Positions 17,893-27,275 of a stretch of 54,746 nucleotides of DNA are shown here, piece after piece (position 1 is the stretch's first letter; each line of letters opens with the position of its first letter). Under the pieces are notes generated by a model that made no database searches, was not told the DNA's origin, and saw only the letters and a list, made by a program, of their open reading frames with translations. This DNA is from Acetobacteraceae bacterium. Its GTDB lineage: Bacteria > Pseudomonadota > Alphaproteobacteria > Acetobacterales > Acetobacteraceae. The translations under genes and the position numbers were made by a program. The stretch lies in contig PLSD01000134.1 in the NCBI GenBank assembly GCA_003164135.1, forward strand, positions 9,203-63,948. The letters run 5' to 3'.

Positions 17893-18948
17893 ATGAAAAC
17901 CGCGATCGTCCTGTTCAACCTCGGCGGGCCGGACAGTCCGGACGCAATCAAGAAATTCCGCATCAACCTGTTCTCCGACAAGGCGATTATCCGCGCCCCG
18001 ATTTTCATCCGCTTCTGGCTCGCCCGCCTCATCGCGGCCTCATCCGCCAAGGCGGCGTTAAAAAATTACGCGCTCATGGGCGGCAAATCCCCTTTGCTGG
18101 CATTCACCCAGGCGCAAGCCACTGCTTTGCAGTCCGCGATGGGACCGGACACCAAAACTTTCATCGCCATGCGCTACTGGCACCCGTTTGCCGCGGAGAC
18201 CGCGCGCGAGGTGAAAGCCTTCAACCCGGACCGTATTTTGCTGCTGCCGCTCTACCCGCAGTTTTCCACCACCACCACCGGCTCCTCACTGAACGACTGG
18301 TTTGAGGCCGCCGCCGCCTCCGGCCTCGCCAAACCCACCACCACGCTATGCTGCTATTTTGACGACCCGGACTATGCCAGCGCCATCGCCGGTCTGGTCG
18401 ACGGCGCTATCGCCGCCGCCAAATCGGCCCTCGCACCCGGCGCCCCGCTGCGTCTGCTGTTCTCCGCGCACGGCCTGCCGGAATCCATCGTTAACGCCGG
18501 CGACCCCTACCAATCGCAGGTCGAAGCCACGACTGCCGCCGTCATGTCGCGCCTGCATGACCATGCCGTGCAGCATGTCATTTGCTACCAATCCCGCGCC
18601 ACCCCGCAAAAATGGCTTGCGCCCAGCACGGTGGACGCCATCGAACAGGCTGGCCGCGACAAAATCGCTATCCTGCTGGTGCCCATCGCCTTCGTCTCCG
18701 ACCATATCGAAACCTTGGTGGAACTCGACATCGAAAACCGCGAACTTGCCGCCCATTGCGGCGTCCCCGCCTATTTCCGCGCACCCGTGCCTAACAGCGA
18801 CCCCGCCTTCATCGAGGCTTTGGCCACCATCGCCCGCCGCGCGCTGGACCAAGGCAATGGGCTATGTTCCCACCAGGGCGGCCGCGCCTGCGACACCGCC
18901 CATAAAAACTGCCCCTGGACAAAATTTGGGACAAAATATGCGGCCTGA
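17893..18948 (+). CDS. hemH: Ferrochelatase
   Basis: Inserts iron into protoporphyrin IX, the last step of haem synthesis. The 351 residues contain the ferrochelatase signature region LLFSAHGLPESIV followed by GDPY, the N-terminal LFNLGGPDSP and the active-site FVSDHIETLVELD. It begins 8 bp after hemE and overlaps the HAD gene by 11 bp. A C-terminal tail with three Cys (residues about 325-345) could bind metal or a 2Fe-2S cluster, as some ferrochelatases do; this is inference. Confidence 0.95.
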   Translation: MKTAIVLFNLGGPDSPDAIKKFRINLFSDKAIIRAPIFIRFWLARLIAASSAKAALKNYALMGGKSPLLAFTQAQATALQSAMGPDTKTFIAMRYWHPFAAETAREVKAFNPDRILLLPLYPQFSTTTTGSSLNDWFEAAAASGLAKPTTTLCCYFDDPDYASAIAGLVDGAIAAAKSALAPGAPLRLLFSAHGLPESIVNAGDPYQSQVEATTAAVMSRLHDHAVQHVICYQSRATPQKWLAPSTVDAIEQAGRDKIAILLVPIAFVSDHIETLVELDIENRELAAHCGVPAYFRAPVPNSDPAFIEALATIARRALDQGNGLCSHQGGRACDTAHKNCPWTKFGTKYAA

Positions 18949-19597
18949 GTTGATTATTTTCGATTGTGATGGTGTCATCATCGACAGTGAAGGTGTCGCC
19001 TCGCAAGTCTGCGCGGAGGATCTCTCCGGGCTCGGCTGGCAAATGACCGCGCGGCAGGCGCAGGACTATTTCCTCGGCATGTCCATCACCGACATGCAGC
19101 CGATGATCGAAATCCGCCTTGGCCGCACCCTGCCCGCCTCCTGGCGCCCCAACCTCGCGGCAAAACTCGTGGAAGCGCTTGGCACCCAATCAAAACTCAT
19201 CCCAGGTGCGCGCGAAATGCTGGAGCGCGTGAACGGCCTCGGCATTCCCTGGTGCATCGCTTCGAATTCATCGGATGAAGAACTGGCCGTGAAATTTTCC
19301 CGCACCGGCATTACGGGTCTCACCGATGGCCGCGCCTATTCCGCTGCCAGCGTCATCGCCAAAGGTGGGCGCGCCAAACCCGCCCCGGACCTCTTCCTCG
19401 CCGCCGCCGCCGGCGCGCAAACCCCGCCGCAAAACTGCCTGGTGCTGGAAGACAGCGCGCTGGGCGTTACCGGTGCGGTGGCCGCCGGCATGACCTGCTA
19501 CGGCTTCGCACCGCATGGCGACGGCGCGTCCCTGCTCGCCGCCGGCGCGCGCGGCGTGTGGCAAAATCTGCAGGACCTGTTTGGAGTTATCGCATGA
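18938..19597 (+). CDS. HAD-superfamily hydrolase (beta-phosphoglucomutase-like)
   Basis: 219 residues with HAD motif I FDCDGVIIDSEG (both catalytic Asp), motif II SNSS (near residue 108), motif III Lys in KPAPDLF and motif IV LEDSALG. The DGVIIDSE form and helical cap place it with phosphatases of the PGMB/Gph type. It overlaps hemH by 11 bp and hemJ by 4 bp (ATGA), so it is translationally coupled inside a haem operon. The substrate is unknown. Confidence 0.88.
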   Translation: MRPELIIFDCDGVIIDSEGVASQVCAEDLSGLGWQMTARQAQDYFLGMSITDMQPMIEIRLGRTLPASWRPNLAAKLVEALGTQSKLIPGAREMLERVNGLGIPWCIASNSSDEELAVKFSRTGITGLTDGRAYSAASVIAKGGRAKPAPDLFLAAAAGAQTPPQNCLVLEDSALGVTGAVAAGMTCYGFAPHGDGASLLAAGARGVWQNLQDLFGVIA

Positions 19598-20037
19598 CGT
19601 TCCCGGTACTTCTTCCCTATTTCCACGTCATCCTGGCGTTCCACATCGTCTCCTTCACCGCGTGGATGGCCGGCATGTTCTACCTGCCCCGCCTTTACGT
19701 GTATCACTGCCAGGTTGCCCCCGGTTCGGCGGAATCCGCCCGTTTCAAAATCATGGAACGCCGCCTGCTGCGCCAGATCACCACCCCCGCAATGATGGCA
19801 ACATTCTTCTTTGGCATCCTGCTCATTCTCACCCCCGGCGCCGTTGACTGGCACGCCGCCTGGTGGTGGACGAAACTCATCTGCCTGTTTTTAATGAGTG
19901 GTTTCCACGGCAATCTTTCCAAATGGCGCCGGGATTTTCTTAACGACGCCAACACCAAATCAGAAAAATTCTACCGCATCGCCAACGAAATCCCGACGGT
20001 CCTGTTCGTCATCATCGTGTTCTGCGTCGTCGCCTAA
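19594..20037 (+). CDS. hemJ: Protoporphyrinogen oxidase HemJ
   Basis: A membrane protein of 147 residues with four helices, oxidising protoporphyrinogen IX to protoporphyrin IX. The conserved His and the following stretch (YFHVILAFHIVSFTAWMAGM, residues 9-28) and the Arg/Lys-rich central loop match HemJ (UPF0093). The start at MTFPVLL overlaps the HAD stop by 4 bp; an upstream ATG lies inside the HAD gene. No oxygen-dependent HemG/HemY gene is in the window, and its operon with hemE and hemH supports the role. It converges on the SDR gene with a 4-bp overlap of the two 3' ends. Confidence 0.9.
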   Translation: MTFPVLLPYFHVILAFHIVSFTAWMAGMFYLPRLYVYHCQVAPGSAESARFKIMERRLLRQITTPAMMATFFFGILLILTPGAVDWHAAWWWTKLICLFLMSGFHGNLSKWRRDFLNDANTKSEKFYRIANEIPTVLFVIIVFCVVA

Positions 20038-20813
20038 TCCTTATCGTCAATCACATAGGCACTCGTTAAGCCACCGTCGATCGTATACGCCGATCCCGTA
20101 ATGAAACTGGCTTCATCGGAGGCCAGAAACGCAACTAAATTCGCAATCTCTTCGGGCTGCCCCAACCGCCCCATCGGCAAATGCCGCCGGCGCAGCCTCC
20201 AGGCTTCGTCATCCGCCAAAAACGCTTTTACCAATGGCGTCGCCGTCGGCCCAGGGCAGATCGCCACCGCGCGCAACCCTTTGCGCGCATACATCACGGC
20301 AATTTCCCGCGTCATCGCCAGCACCCCGCCCTTCGCCGCGGTGTAGGCAATCTGCGGAAACGCTGAGCCCACATACGCGACGATCGAGGCATTGTTCACA
20401 ATCACGCCTTGCCCCGCCTGCAACAAATACGGAATCCCCGCCTTGCAGCACAAAAATACCGAGGTCAGGTTCACCGCAATCGTGCGGTTCCACACCGCTA
20501 AATCCGTCTCCACCGGCCCGTCATCGCCGGTCAGGCACACGCCCGCGTTATTGAAAATCACGTCGATGCCGCCAAACGCCGCCGCACCATTGGCAAAGGC
20601 CATGTTGCATGCCTCCTCGTTCGTCAGGTCAGCCACCACCGCCACGGCTTCGCCGCCGGCCCGCATCACCGCGCGCACGGTCTCCCCAGCGGCATCGGCA
20701 TCAATATCGCACGTAATCACCAAGGCGCCCTCGGCGGCGCATTTCAACGCGGTGGCGCGGCCAATGCCGCCGCCTGCTCCGGTAATGAACACCCGCTTAT
20801 CCTTCAGACGCAC
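20034..20813 (-). CDS. Short-chain dehydrogenase/reductase
   Basis: 259 residues with the classical SDR pattern. These are the NAD(P)-binding TGAGGGIGRA near residue 11, NNAG near 87, the catalytic Ser in NASIVAYVGS, YTAAK with Tyr and Lys, and a C-terminal DGG. An acidic residue after strand 2 (CDIDAD) suggests NAD preference. The gene starts inside the end of the acyltransferase gene (17-bp overlap), implying co-expression. The substrate cannot be inferred. Confidence 0.9.
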   Translation of the reverse strand: MRLKDKRVFITGAGGGIGRATALKCAAEGALVITCDIDADAAGETVRAVMRAGGEAVAVVADLTNEEACNMAFANGAAAFGGIDVIFNNAGVCLTGDDGPVETDLAVWNRTIAVNLTSVFLCCKAGIPYLLQAGQGVIVNNASIVAYVGSAFPQIAYTAAKGGVLAMTREIAVMYARKGLRAVAICPGPTATPLVKAFLADDEAWRLRRRHLPMGRLGQPEEIANLVAFLASDEASFITGSAYTIDGGLTSAYVIDDKD

Positions 20814-21897
20814 GGAACACTCTCCTCTCGTGCAGCAAAAACCAGTTCAACCCCTGCCCGGATCGCATGAATCGCCGTTCCACGCCATGATGCAACAGCA
20901 TTGCAACCATCACCGGCCCGAGCACCGCCAGCGGCAGCCACATCAAGGTGAACACCGCCGCGTCGCCGCGCGCCAGCGGCCCGCACAGCATCGCCAACCC
21001 GCGCTGCACCGGTTCGTTCACCAGGTACAGCGGATACGAGATCGCCCCCAAATACTGCACCGCGCGCCCTTCCAGCACCACGCCGAAATTTTGCCGCTGC
21101 GCCAGCATGGCAACGCCCCACACCAGCGGCACCACGGCTTTGCCCACTCCGCCGGAGAAAAACCCCACCGCGCAGGCACCCAGCAGGCACGCTGCAAAAA
21201 CCCGCCAGCCGCCGCCGCGTAGGCCGCTGCCGCGCAACGCCACGCAGCTGGCAATCCCCAACGCGAAAAACGGCGCCGCGTCCGGTAAAAACGCCCGGCT
21301 GAACTGCCACCACGGCGGCAAATGCAGGCCATGATACACGGCCCCGACCCCCAGCAACCCCAGCGCAAACAGCCCCAACCGCTTCGGCGCCAATAAACCA
21401 ATCACCACATAAAACTGCCATTCGGTGGAAAGGCTCCACGCCGGCCCCAGCAGCGTGACATAGGCATAAGGCAGCGCCCCTTGCGGAATCATCCCCTGCA
21501 CCAGCGCCAAATGCGCCGCCACATGCCAGCCCAACCAGTCTGGCAATCCAGGCTCCATCACCTCGCGCCCCGCAACGCCAACCCAGGGCATCGCCCGCAA
21601 CGGATCACCCCACCCCACCAGCGCTATGCTCGCCGCCAGCACAATAAAATACACCGGCAGCAACCGCCGCCCCCGCGCCCGCATAAACGGCGCAAACGCC
21701 CCGCCGAACCGCTCCAGCGAGTTCACAATCACCAGCCCGCTGAGCGCAAAAAACAAATCCACCCCGGCCTCGCCATGGGAAAACGGCGCCAGCACCCAGC
21801 CGGGAAAATCCGTAAACGGCAGCGCGTGGCAAAGCATCACGTAAACCGCGAGTACGCCGCGCAGCCCATCCATCCGGGTTAATCGTTGCATGGCCAC
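20797..21897 (-). CDS. Acyltransferase family 3 membrane protein (OafA/YrhL-like)
   Basis: 366 residues with about ten hydrophobic segments. The N-terminal R-x-DGLRGVLAVYVMLCH carries the conserved Arg and His of acyltransferase 3 proteins, which O-acylate envelope sugars. LFFALSGLVIVNSL is the conserved second-helix motif. It overlaps the SDR gene by 17 bp. The target glycan is unknown. Confidence 0.9.
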   Translation of the reverse strand: MAMQRLTRMDGLRGVLAVYVMLCHALPFTDFPGWVLAPFSHGEAGVDLFFALSGLVIVNSLERFGGAFAPFMRARGRRLLPVYFIVLAASIALVGWGDPLRAMPWVGVAGREVMEPGLPDWLGWHVAAHLALVQGMIPQGALPYAYVTLLGPAWSLSTEWQFYVVIGLLAPKRLGLFALGLLGVGAVYHGLHLPPWWQFSRAFLPDAAPFFALGIASCVALRGSGLRGGGWRVFAACLLGACAVGFFSGGVGKAVVPLVWGVAMLAQRQNFGVVLEGRAVQYLGAISYPLYLVNEPVQRGLAMLCGPLARGDAAVFTLMWLPLAVLGPVMVAMLLHHGVERRFMRSGQGLNWFLLHERRVFRASEG

Positions 21898-21936
21898 AAC
21901 CTAGGCGAGCAATACGCCGGCCGTCAAAGCCGGGAA

Positions 21937-22857
21937 TTATTCCCCGACCAGCGCCCGGGCAAACTCTTCGGCGTCGAACTCCCGCAAATCGGCAATCTGC
22001 TCGCCGGTCCCCACGGCATGGATCGGCAGCCCAAACTTTTCCGCCAGCGCCACCACAATGCCGCCGCGCGCCGAGCCGTCCAGCTTCGTCACAATCAGCC
22101 CGGTCAGATCGACCATATCCTTGAAAATTCCCACCTGCGTCACCGCATTCTGCCCGGTGGTGGCGTCCAGCGTCAGCAACACGGCGTGCGGCGCGCTCTC
22201 GTCCAGCTTGCGGATCACCCGGATAATCTTCCGCAGCTCCTCCATCAGCGCCGTCTTGTTATGCAGCCGCCCGGCGGTGTCGATCAGCAGCACATCCGCG
22301 CCAACCTTCTGCGCCCGCGCCAACGCGTCATGCGCGAGCGAGGCCGCATCCGAGTTCGCCGGCGCGGTCACCACTTCCGCGCCCGCCCGCGCACCCCACA
22401 CCTGCAACTGCTCCACCGCCGCGGCGCGAAACGTATCGCCGGCCGCCATCATAGGCACCAGCCCCGCCTCGCGGTAGCGCGCCGCCAGCTTGCCGATGGT
22501 CGTGGTCTTCCCCGCGCCATTCACCCCGGCCATCAAAATTACAAACGGCTTTTTCGCCGTATCAATTTCCAGAGGCAGCGCCACCGGCGCCAGAATTTTC
22601 GAAATCTCCGCCGCCAGCGTCTCGCGCACCTCCTGCTGGCTTACTTCCTTGCCAAACCGGGTGCTGCGGAAATTTTTGATTATCCGCGCCGCCACCGCAG
22701 GCCCCAGATCAGCCGCGATCAGCTGTTCCTCCAACTCCTCCAGCGCCTCGTCATCCAGCTTGCGCTTGGTAAAAACCTCGGCAATGCCGCCGGTCAGCTT
22801 GGCGGCACTGCGTGACAGCCCCGCCTTCAGCCGCCCGAAAAATCCGGTAACCGCCAT
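21937..22857 (-). CDS. ftsY: Signal recognition particle receptor FtsY
   Basis: An SRP-type GTPase that docks ribosome-nascent chain complexes to the membrane. 306 residues. A short helical N domain is followed by G1 GVNGAGKTT (111-119), the insertion-box DTFRAAAVEQL, G3 DTAGRL and G4 TKLDG. The acidic A domain is short, as in many alphaproteobacteria. Its start codon shares one base with the dapF stop (TAATG), so the two are coupled. The mtaB gene that often lies between dapF and ftsY is absent here. Confidence 0.95.
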   Translation of the reverse strand: MAVTGFFGRLKAGLSRSAAKLTGGIAEVFTKRKLDDEALEELEEQLIAADLGPAVAARIIKNFRSTRFGKEVSQQEVRETLAAEISKILAPVALPLEIDTAKKPFVILMAGVNGAGKTTTIGKLAARYREAGLVPMMAAGDTFRAAAVEQLQVWGARAGAEVVTAPANSDAASLAHDALARAQKVGADVLLIDTAGRLHNKTALMEELRKIIRVIRKLDESAPHAVLLTLDATTGQNAVTQVGIFKDMVDLTGLIVTKLDGSARGGIVVALAEKFGLPIHAVGTGEQIADLREFDAEEFARALVGE

Positions 22858-23681
22858 TATGCAAGCTCCGGCAGCACGCCGCTGAACGCCGTCACCGCCG
22901 GCCCGCGCATCATCACATGGTCATGCTCGCCGCCGGCCCAGCTAATCAGCAGCTCGCCGCCATCCATCACCACGCTCACCGGCCCGCTGGTCAGCCCGCG
23001 CCGCTGCGCATTCACCACCGCCGCGCACGCGCCGGAGCCGCAAGCCAATGTCAGCCCCGCGCCGCGCTCCCACACGCGCAGCCGCATCCGCTGCGGGTTC
23101 TCGATTTTGGCAAAGCCAATATTCGCCCGCTCGGGAAACATTTTATGCTTCTCCAGCAACGGCCCAATGTTCTCAATAGGGAGCAAAAAATCATCAACAA
23201 AAAACGTCGCATGCGGATTGCCCATGGAACACGCCGCCGGGTCCGCCACCGGCCCCAGGCTCAGGTTCAAATGCAACGTATCCGCAGGCCCGCTCAACGG
23301 TATCTCGCCCCACTCAAGTTTTGGCGCACCCATGTCCACCTCAACCAGCCCAGGCCCGAGAATCTCCGCCCCCAACAGCCCGGAAATCGTGCGAATACTC
23401 ACCCGCCGTTCCCCCGTCTCCTCCGCCAGCAACGCCGCCACGCAGCGCGTCGCATTGCCGCAAGCCCCGGACTCCGAACCATCCGCGTTGAGAATGCGCA
23501 TGAACACGTCCGCCCCCTCCGCATCCGGCTCCATAATCACCAACTGGTCGCACCCAACCCCGGTGCGCCGGTCGGCAATCGCGCGCACCGCCGCCACCGG
23601 CAGGTCCAACGCTTCCTCACGCGCATCCAGCACCACAAAATCATTCCCGGCGCCATGCATTTTAATAAACGATATCGACAT
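22857..23681 (-). CDS. dapF: Diaminopimelate epimerase
   Basis: Interconverts LL- and meso-diaminopimelate for lysine and peptidoglycan. 274 residues with the two catalytic cysteines in GACGNATRC (C74) and LACGSGACA (C214). The N-terminal KMHGAGNDF is diagnostic. It is first in a dapF-ftsY pair and is separated from upstream pgmG by a palindromic element. Confidence 0.96.
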   Translation of the reverse strand: MSISFIKMHGAGNDFVVLDAREEALDLPVAAVRAIADRRTGVGCDQLVIMEPDAEGADVFMRILNADGSESGACGNATRCVAALLAEETGERRVSIRTISGLLGAEILGPGLVEVDMGAPKLEWGEIPLSGPADTLHLNLSLGPVADPAACSMGNPHATFFVDDFLLPIENIGPLLEKHKMFPERANIGFAKIENPQRMRLRVWERGAGLTLACGSGACAAVVNAQRRGLTSGPVSVVMDGGELLISWAGGEHDHVMMRGPAVTAFSGVLPELA

Positions 23682-23706
23682 GCCCTTTACCTACCCGGCT
23701 CGGGAC

Positions 23707-23911
23707 TTAGTAAGCAAGGCCAAGGGGCGCTGCCCCTTGGATCCCCGCTAAGGGCTAGCCCTTAGGAACCCCTGACAAGGTTTCTGAGAAGGGCTCGCCG
23801 CACGGGATTTGGAGAGGCTAGAGCGAGCCCTTCTCAGAAACCTTATTAAAGGATTGCAAAGGCTAGCCTTTGCTGGGGGTCCAGGGGGCAAAGCCCCCTG
23901 GCCTTACTTAA
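23707..23911. repeat. Palindromic element copy C
   Basis: The left outer hairpin is CCAAGGGGC/GCCCCTTGG and the left inner hairpin GCTAAGGGCTAGCCCTTAG. The core stem is 22 perfect base pairs (23777-23798 with 23823-23844). The right inner hairpin is GCAAAGGCTAGCCTTTGC and the right outer hairpin CCAGGGGGC/GCCCCCTGG. The borders are TAAGCAAGGCC and GGCCTTACTTA. The core has AAGGG where copy B has GAGGGG, with the matching change in the other arm. It lies between pgmG and dapF. Confidence 0.93.
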
Positions 23912-23912
23912 C

Positions 23913-25316
23913 CTAATGCCCCGCGTTCGCCCCGGAGAAATCAGGCGCGATGCCGGATGCCGCCAACTGCCCCGCCAATTCCGACTTCAACCGCGACAGC
24001 CCGGCTTCCGACGTACTTTCCGCCCGCGCCACCAGCACCGCCTGGGTGTTGGAGGCCCGCAGCAGCCACCAGCCGTCTTCGGTATTCACCCGCACGCCGT
24101 CGGTATCGGAAACCTTTTCCCCGCTGGCCTTCAAGCGTTCGGCGACTTCCTTAACCACCCCGAATTTCCGGTCCTCGGCGCAGTCAAACCGCAACTCCGG
24201 CGTATTCACCACATGCGGCAGGCTTTCGCGGAACTGCGCCACGCTCTCGCCGGAGCGCGAGATCACACCGAGCACCCGCACCGCGGCATACAGCGCATCG
24301 TCAAACCCGTACCATTTGTCGTTGTAGAATATATGGCCGGACATTTCCCCCGCCAGCGGCGAGCCCAGCTCCGCCATCTTGGACTTGATGAGCGAGTGCC
24401 CGGTTTTCCACATCAGCGGCACGCCGCCGGCTTTCGCCACCTCGTCGAACAGCACCTGGCTGGCCTTCACATCGGCGATAATCGTCCCACCGGGGTGCTC
24501 GCGCAGCACATCGCGCGCCATCAGAATCAAAAACTGGTCGCCGAACAGAATATGCCCCTCGTTATCCACCAGGCCGATCCGGTCCGCATCGCCGTCAAAC
24601 GCCACGCCGACATCAGCGCCTTCCTTCTTCACAGCGGCAATCAGCTGTTCCAAATTCTTCGGCACGGTGGGGTCGGGGTGATGCGCCGGGAAGGTTCCAT
24701 CAATTTTGCCGTTCAGAATTTTATGCTTGCCCGGCAGCTTTTTCACCAGCTCGGTCAGCACGTCACCGGCGGCGCCATTGCCGTTATCCCAGACCACGTT
24801 CAGCTTTTTGTCGCCGTCCCAGTCCTGCATAATCCGCGCAATATACGCCGCCGACACATCCTTAACCACCACGCTGCCTACCGCCTCGGGCACAACCTCA
24901 CCCGCCGCCGCGCGCCTACCCAGGTTCATGATGCTCTCGCCAAAGAACGGCTTCTTCCCCAGCATCATCTTAAACCCGTTGTAGTTAGGCGGGTTGTGGC
25001 TGCCGGTCACCATCACCGCGCCATCGGTAGGTTCGCTAAAGGCGGCGTAATACAGCATCGGCGTCGGCCCCTGGCCGATGGCGATCACTTCCGCCCCGCT
25101 GGCCACCAGCCCCTTAATCAACGCCGCTTCCAGCGCCGGCGAGGACAGCCGTCCATCACGCCCCACGGCCACGGTTTTACCACCCGCCTCGGTCACAATG
25201 GAACCGAACACCCGGCCGATGGCAAACGCGTCGGCCTCATGCAGTGTCTCGCCGACAATGCCGCGGATGTCGTACTCGCGCAGCGAGCTGACGTGGAACT
25301 TATGGGAAAATGTCAT
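23913..25316 (-). CDS. pgmG: Phosphoglucomutase/phosphomannomutase
   Basis: An alpha-D-phosphohexomutase (AlgC/PgmG type) that makes glucose-1-phosphate or mannose-1-phosphate. 467 residues. The phosphoserine loop is TGSHNP (S106), the metal-binding loop DGDADR (241-246), the sugar loop GEMSGH (323-328) and the phosphate loop RASNT near the C-terminus. It lies 7 bp downstream of galU, so the pair makes UDP-glucose from glucose-6-phosphate for exopolysaccharide, LPS or glycolipids. Confidence 0.93.
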   Translation of the reverse strand: MTFSHKFHVSSLREYDIRGIVGETLHEADAFAIGRVFGSIVTEAGGKTVAVGRDGRLSSPALEAALIKGLVASGAEVIAIGQGPTPMLYYAAFSEPTDGAVMVTGSHNPPNYNGFKMMLGKKPFFGESIMNLGRRAAAGEVVPEAVGSVVVKDVSAAYIARIMQDWDGDKKLNVVWDNGNGAAGDVLTELVKKLPGKHKILNGKIDGTFPAHHPDPTVPKNLEQLIAAVKKEGADVGVAFDGDADRIGLVDNEGHILFGDQFLILMARDVLREHPGGTIIADVKASQVLFDEVAKAGGVPLMWKTGHSLIKSKMAELGSPLAGEMSGHIFYNDKWYGFDDALYAAVRVLGVISRSGESVAQFRESLPHVVNTPELRFDCAEDRKFGVVKEVAERLKASGEKVSDTDGVRVNTEDGWWLLRASNTQAVLVARAESTSEAGLSRLKSELAGQLAASGIAPDFSGANAGH

Positions 25317-25323
25317 TACTTCC

Positions 25324-26199
25324 TCATGCGTTGACGTAGTTCTTCAAAAACGCCCGCACCGCGTCCGCCATTTCCGGCCGCGCCAGCGCAAAGGCGATCT
25401 GCGCCTCCAGGAACCCGATCTTGTCGCCGCAGTCGAACCGCTTGCCCTCGAACTTCAGCCCATGGAACGGCGTATGGCCGATCATTTTCGCCATTGCATC
25501 GGTCAGCTGCACTTCATTGCCCGCCCCGCGGTCCATCTGCGACAGGTAAGTAATAACCTCCGGCAGCAGTACATAGCGGCCGATGATCGCAAGGTCCGAC
25601 GGCGCATCCTCCGGCGCCGGCTTTTCCACCAGCCCCAGAACCTCCACCCGGTTGCCCTCGGTCGCGCCGATTTTCAGAACACCATAGCGGTTGGTCTGCT
25701 CGTGCGGCACTTCCGTCACAGCCACCACATTGCCGCCGGTATCACGGTACACATCGGCCAGTTGCTTCATGCAGGGGGTCTTGCTCAGCACCAGATCGTC
25801 GGGGAGCAAAATCGCAAACGGGTCATCGCCGACAAACGCGCGCGCGCACCAGATTGCATGGCCCAGGCCCAGCGGCACCTGCTGGCGTACGGTGGTAATC
25901 GAGCCGGGCGGCATCGCCTCGGAGCGCAGCAGGTTCAGCGCCACGGTCTTGTTACGCTCGGTCAGCGTCGCTTCCAGCTCGAAGGCGATATCAAAATGGT
26001 CGATCAGCGCGGTTTTGCCGCGCCCGGTCACCATACAGAACTGTTCAATCCCGGCGGCGCGCGCCTCATCCACCGCGTACTGGATCAGCGGCATATCCAC
26101 CACCGTCAGCATTTCCTTCGGCATCGCCTTCGTTGCCGGCAAAAAGCGGGTCCCAAGCCCGGCCACCGGAAGCACAGCCTTACGTAACGGTTTCACCAC
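25324..26199 (-). CDS. galU: UTP-glucose-1-phosphate uridylyltransferase
   Basis: Makes UDP-glucose. 291 residues with the nucleotide-binding signature AGLGTRFLPATKAMPKEML, the VEKP segment and LTDA, all typical of GalU. It is upstream of pgmG in a two-gene operon. The preceding gap to the methyltransferase gene is 53 bp on the same strand, so read-through from the upstream operon is possible. Confidence 0.95.
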   Translation of the reverse strand: MVKPLRKAVLPVAGLGTRFLPATKAMPKEMLTVVDMPLIQYAVDEARAAGIEQFCMVTGRGKTALIDHFDIAFELEATLTERNKTVALNLLRSEAMPPGSITTVRQQVPLGLGHAIWCARAFVGDDPFAILLPDDLVLSKTPCMKQLADVYRDTGGNVVAVTEVPHEQTNRYGVLKIGATEGNRVEVLGLVEKPAPEDAPSDLAIIGRYVLLPEVITYLSQMDRGAGNEVQLTDAMAKMIGHTPFHGLKFEGKRFDCGDKIGFLEAQIAFALARPEMADAVRAFLKNYVNA

Positions 26200-26252
26200 G
26201 AAATCTCTCCCTTAAGCCTCAAAAGTCTGATCAATCCCAGCCGCCTATAACT

Positions 26253-27275
26253 TTAACCCGGCGTGGCGGTCGCCTGTGCTGCCGGCACTTTCATCATTGT
26301 CCCCGTCATCGGGATAAAGAAGCATCCCATGTCGCGGCGTGAATGTATCTTGCCCGTGGCATCTTTATGGTAGACATAAAAAACCTGCCCCTGCTTGAAC
26401 GGCTGCCCGATGGGAATAATCATCCGCCCGCCCGGCTTCAACTGCGCAAACAGCGCCGGCGGCGCGTATTGCGCGGCACAGGTCACGATGATGATATCGA
26501 ACCCGTCCTTCTGCTCCGGCCAACCATAATACCCATCGCCGACCTTTGTGGTCACATTATCGTAACCCAGCGGGGCAAAAATCTTCTTCACCGCATTGCC
26601 CAGCGGCTCGATGATCTCAATGGAATACGCCTGCCCGACAATGCGCGACAGTAGCGAACTCTGGAACCCCGACCCGGTGCCGATTTCCAGCGAAACCTCC
26701 CCCGGTTTGGGCGCAATCACCTGAGTCATATACGCCTGCCCCAGATAGTCCGAGAGCGCCGAGCCATACCCCAGCGCCCATGGCTTTGCCGGCTGGTCAT
26801 AGGCTTCACCGCAGGTGGAGCGGTGTTCCTCGTAGTTATAATGATAATACTCGCGCGGCAGCGCCTGGAAGGCGGCCAGCACCAGCGGGTCGGCCGAACC
26901 CAGCCGCATCTTCAAATAAGCCTCGATTGACTTCATCGCCGCCGGCTTGCGCGCCTGGATCGCGGCGAACTCCGTATCGGTCACGCTCACCGGCCGGCCG
27001 GAAGCCGCCATCGCCGCCTCGAACGCGGCCTTGTCCCAAGGCTTGCCATTGGGCGTCATCGGCACGCTGAGCGTGGTTGCCACCGGTGCTGGCGCCACCG
27101 GGGCGGCTGGCGACGCGGATGTAACGGGGGGTGCGGCAGGGGGCACGGTGGCCGCGGGGCTTGCGGGCGTAATGGCGTCCGGGGCGCCATTGCTGGCAAA
27201 CGCCGGCAGGGCGGCCAGTGAGGCCGCTCCCGCCATTAATCCACGACGGCTTAATTTCTCGTTAAACTGGACCAA
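26253..27275 (-). CDS. Exported PCMT-like methyltransferase with Tat-type signal
   Basis: 340 residues. The N-terminus KLSRRGLMAGAASLAALPAFA has the twin-arginine pattern S-R-R-x-L-M with a weak hydrophobic stretch and an A-x-A cleavage site near 25-27. A Pro/Ala-rich linker (about 30-70) follows. The rest is a protein-L-isoaspartate O-methyltransferase core: LEIGTGSGFQ (196-205) as SAM motif I, a GDG motif, VTCAA, and LKPGGRMIIPIG as the post-motif. The usual TISQP substrate motif is altered to ALSDY. PCMT is normally cytosolic, so export is odd because SAM is not known in the periplasm. The start overlaps the upstream membrane-protein gene by 14 bp. Confidence 0.85.
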   Translation of the reverse strand: MVQFNEKLSRRGLMAGAASLAALPAFASNGAPDAITPASPAATVPPAAPPVTSASPAAPVAPAPVATTLSVPMTPNGKPWDKAAFEAAMAASGRPVSVTDTEFAAIQARKPAAMKSIEAYLKMRLGSADPLVLAAFQALPREYYHYNYEEHRSTCGEAYDQPAKPWALGYGSALSDYLGQAYMTQVIAPKPGEVSLEIGTGSGFQSSLLSRIVGQAYSIEIIEPLGNAVKKIFAPLGYDNVTTKVGDGYYGWPEQKDGFDIIIVTCAAQYAPPALFAQLKPGGRMIIPIGQPFKQGQVFYVYHKDATGKIHSRRDMGCFFIPMTGTMMKVPAAQATATPG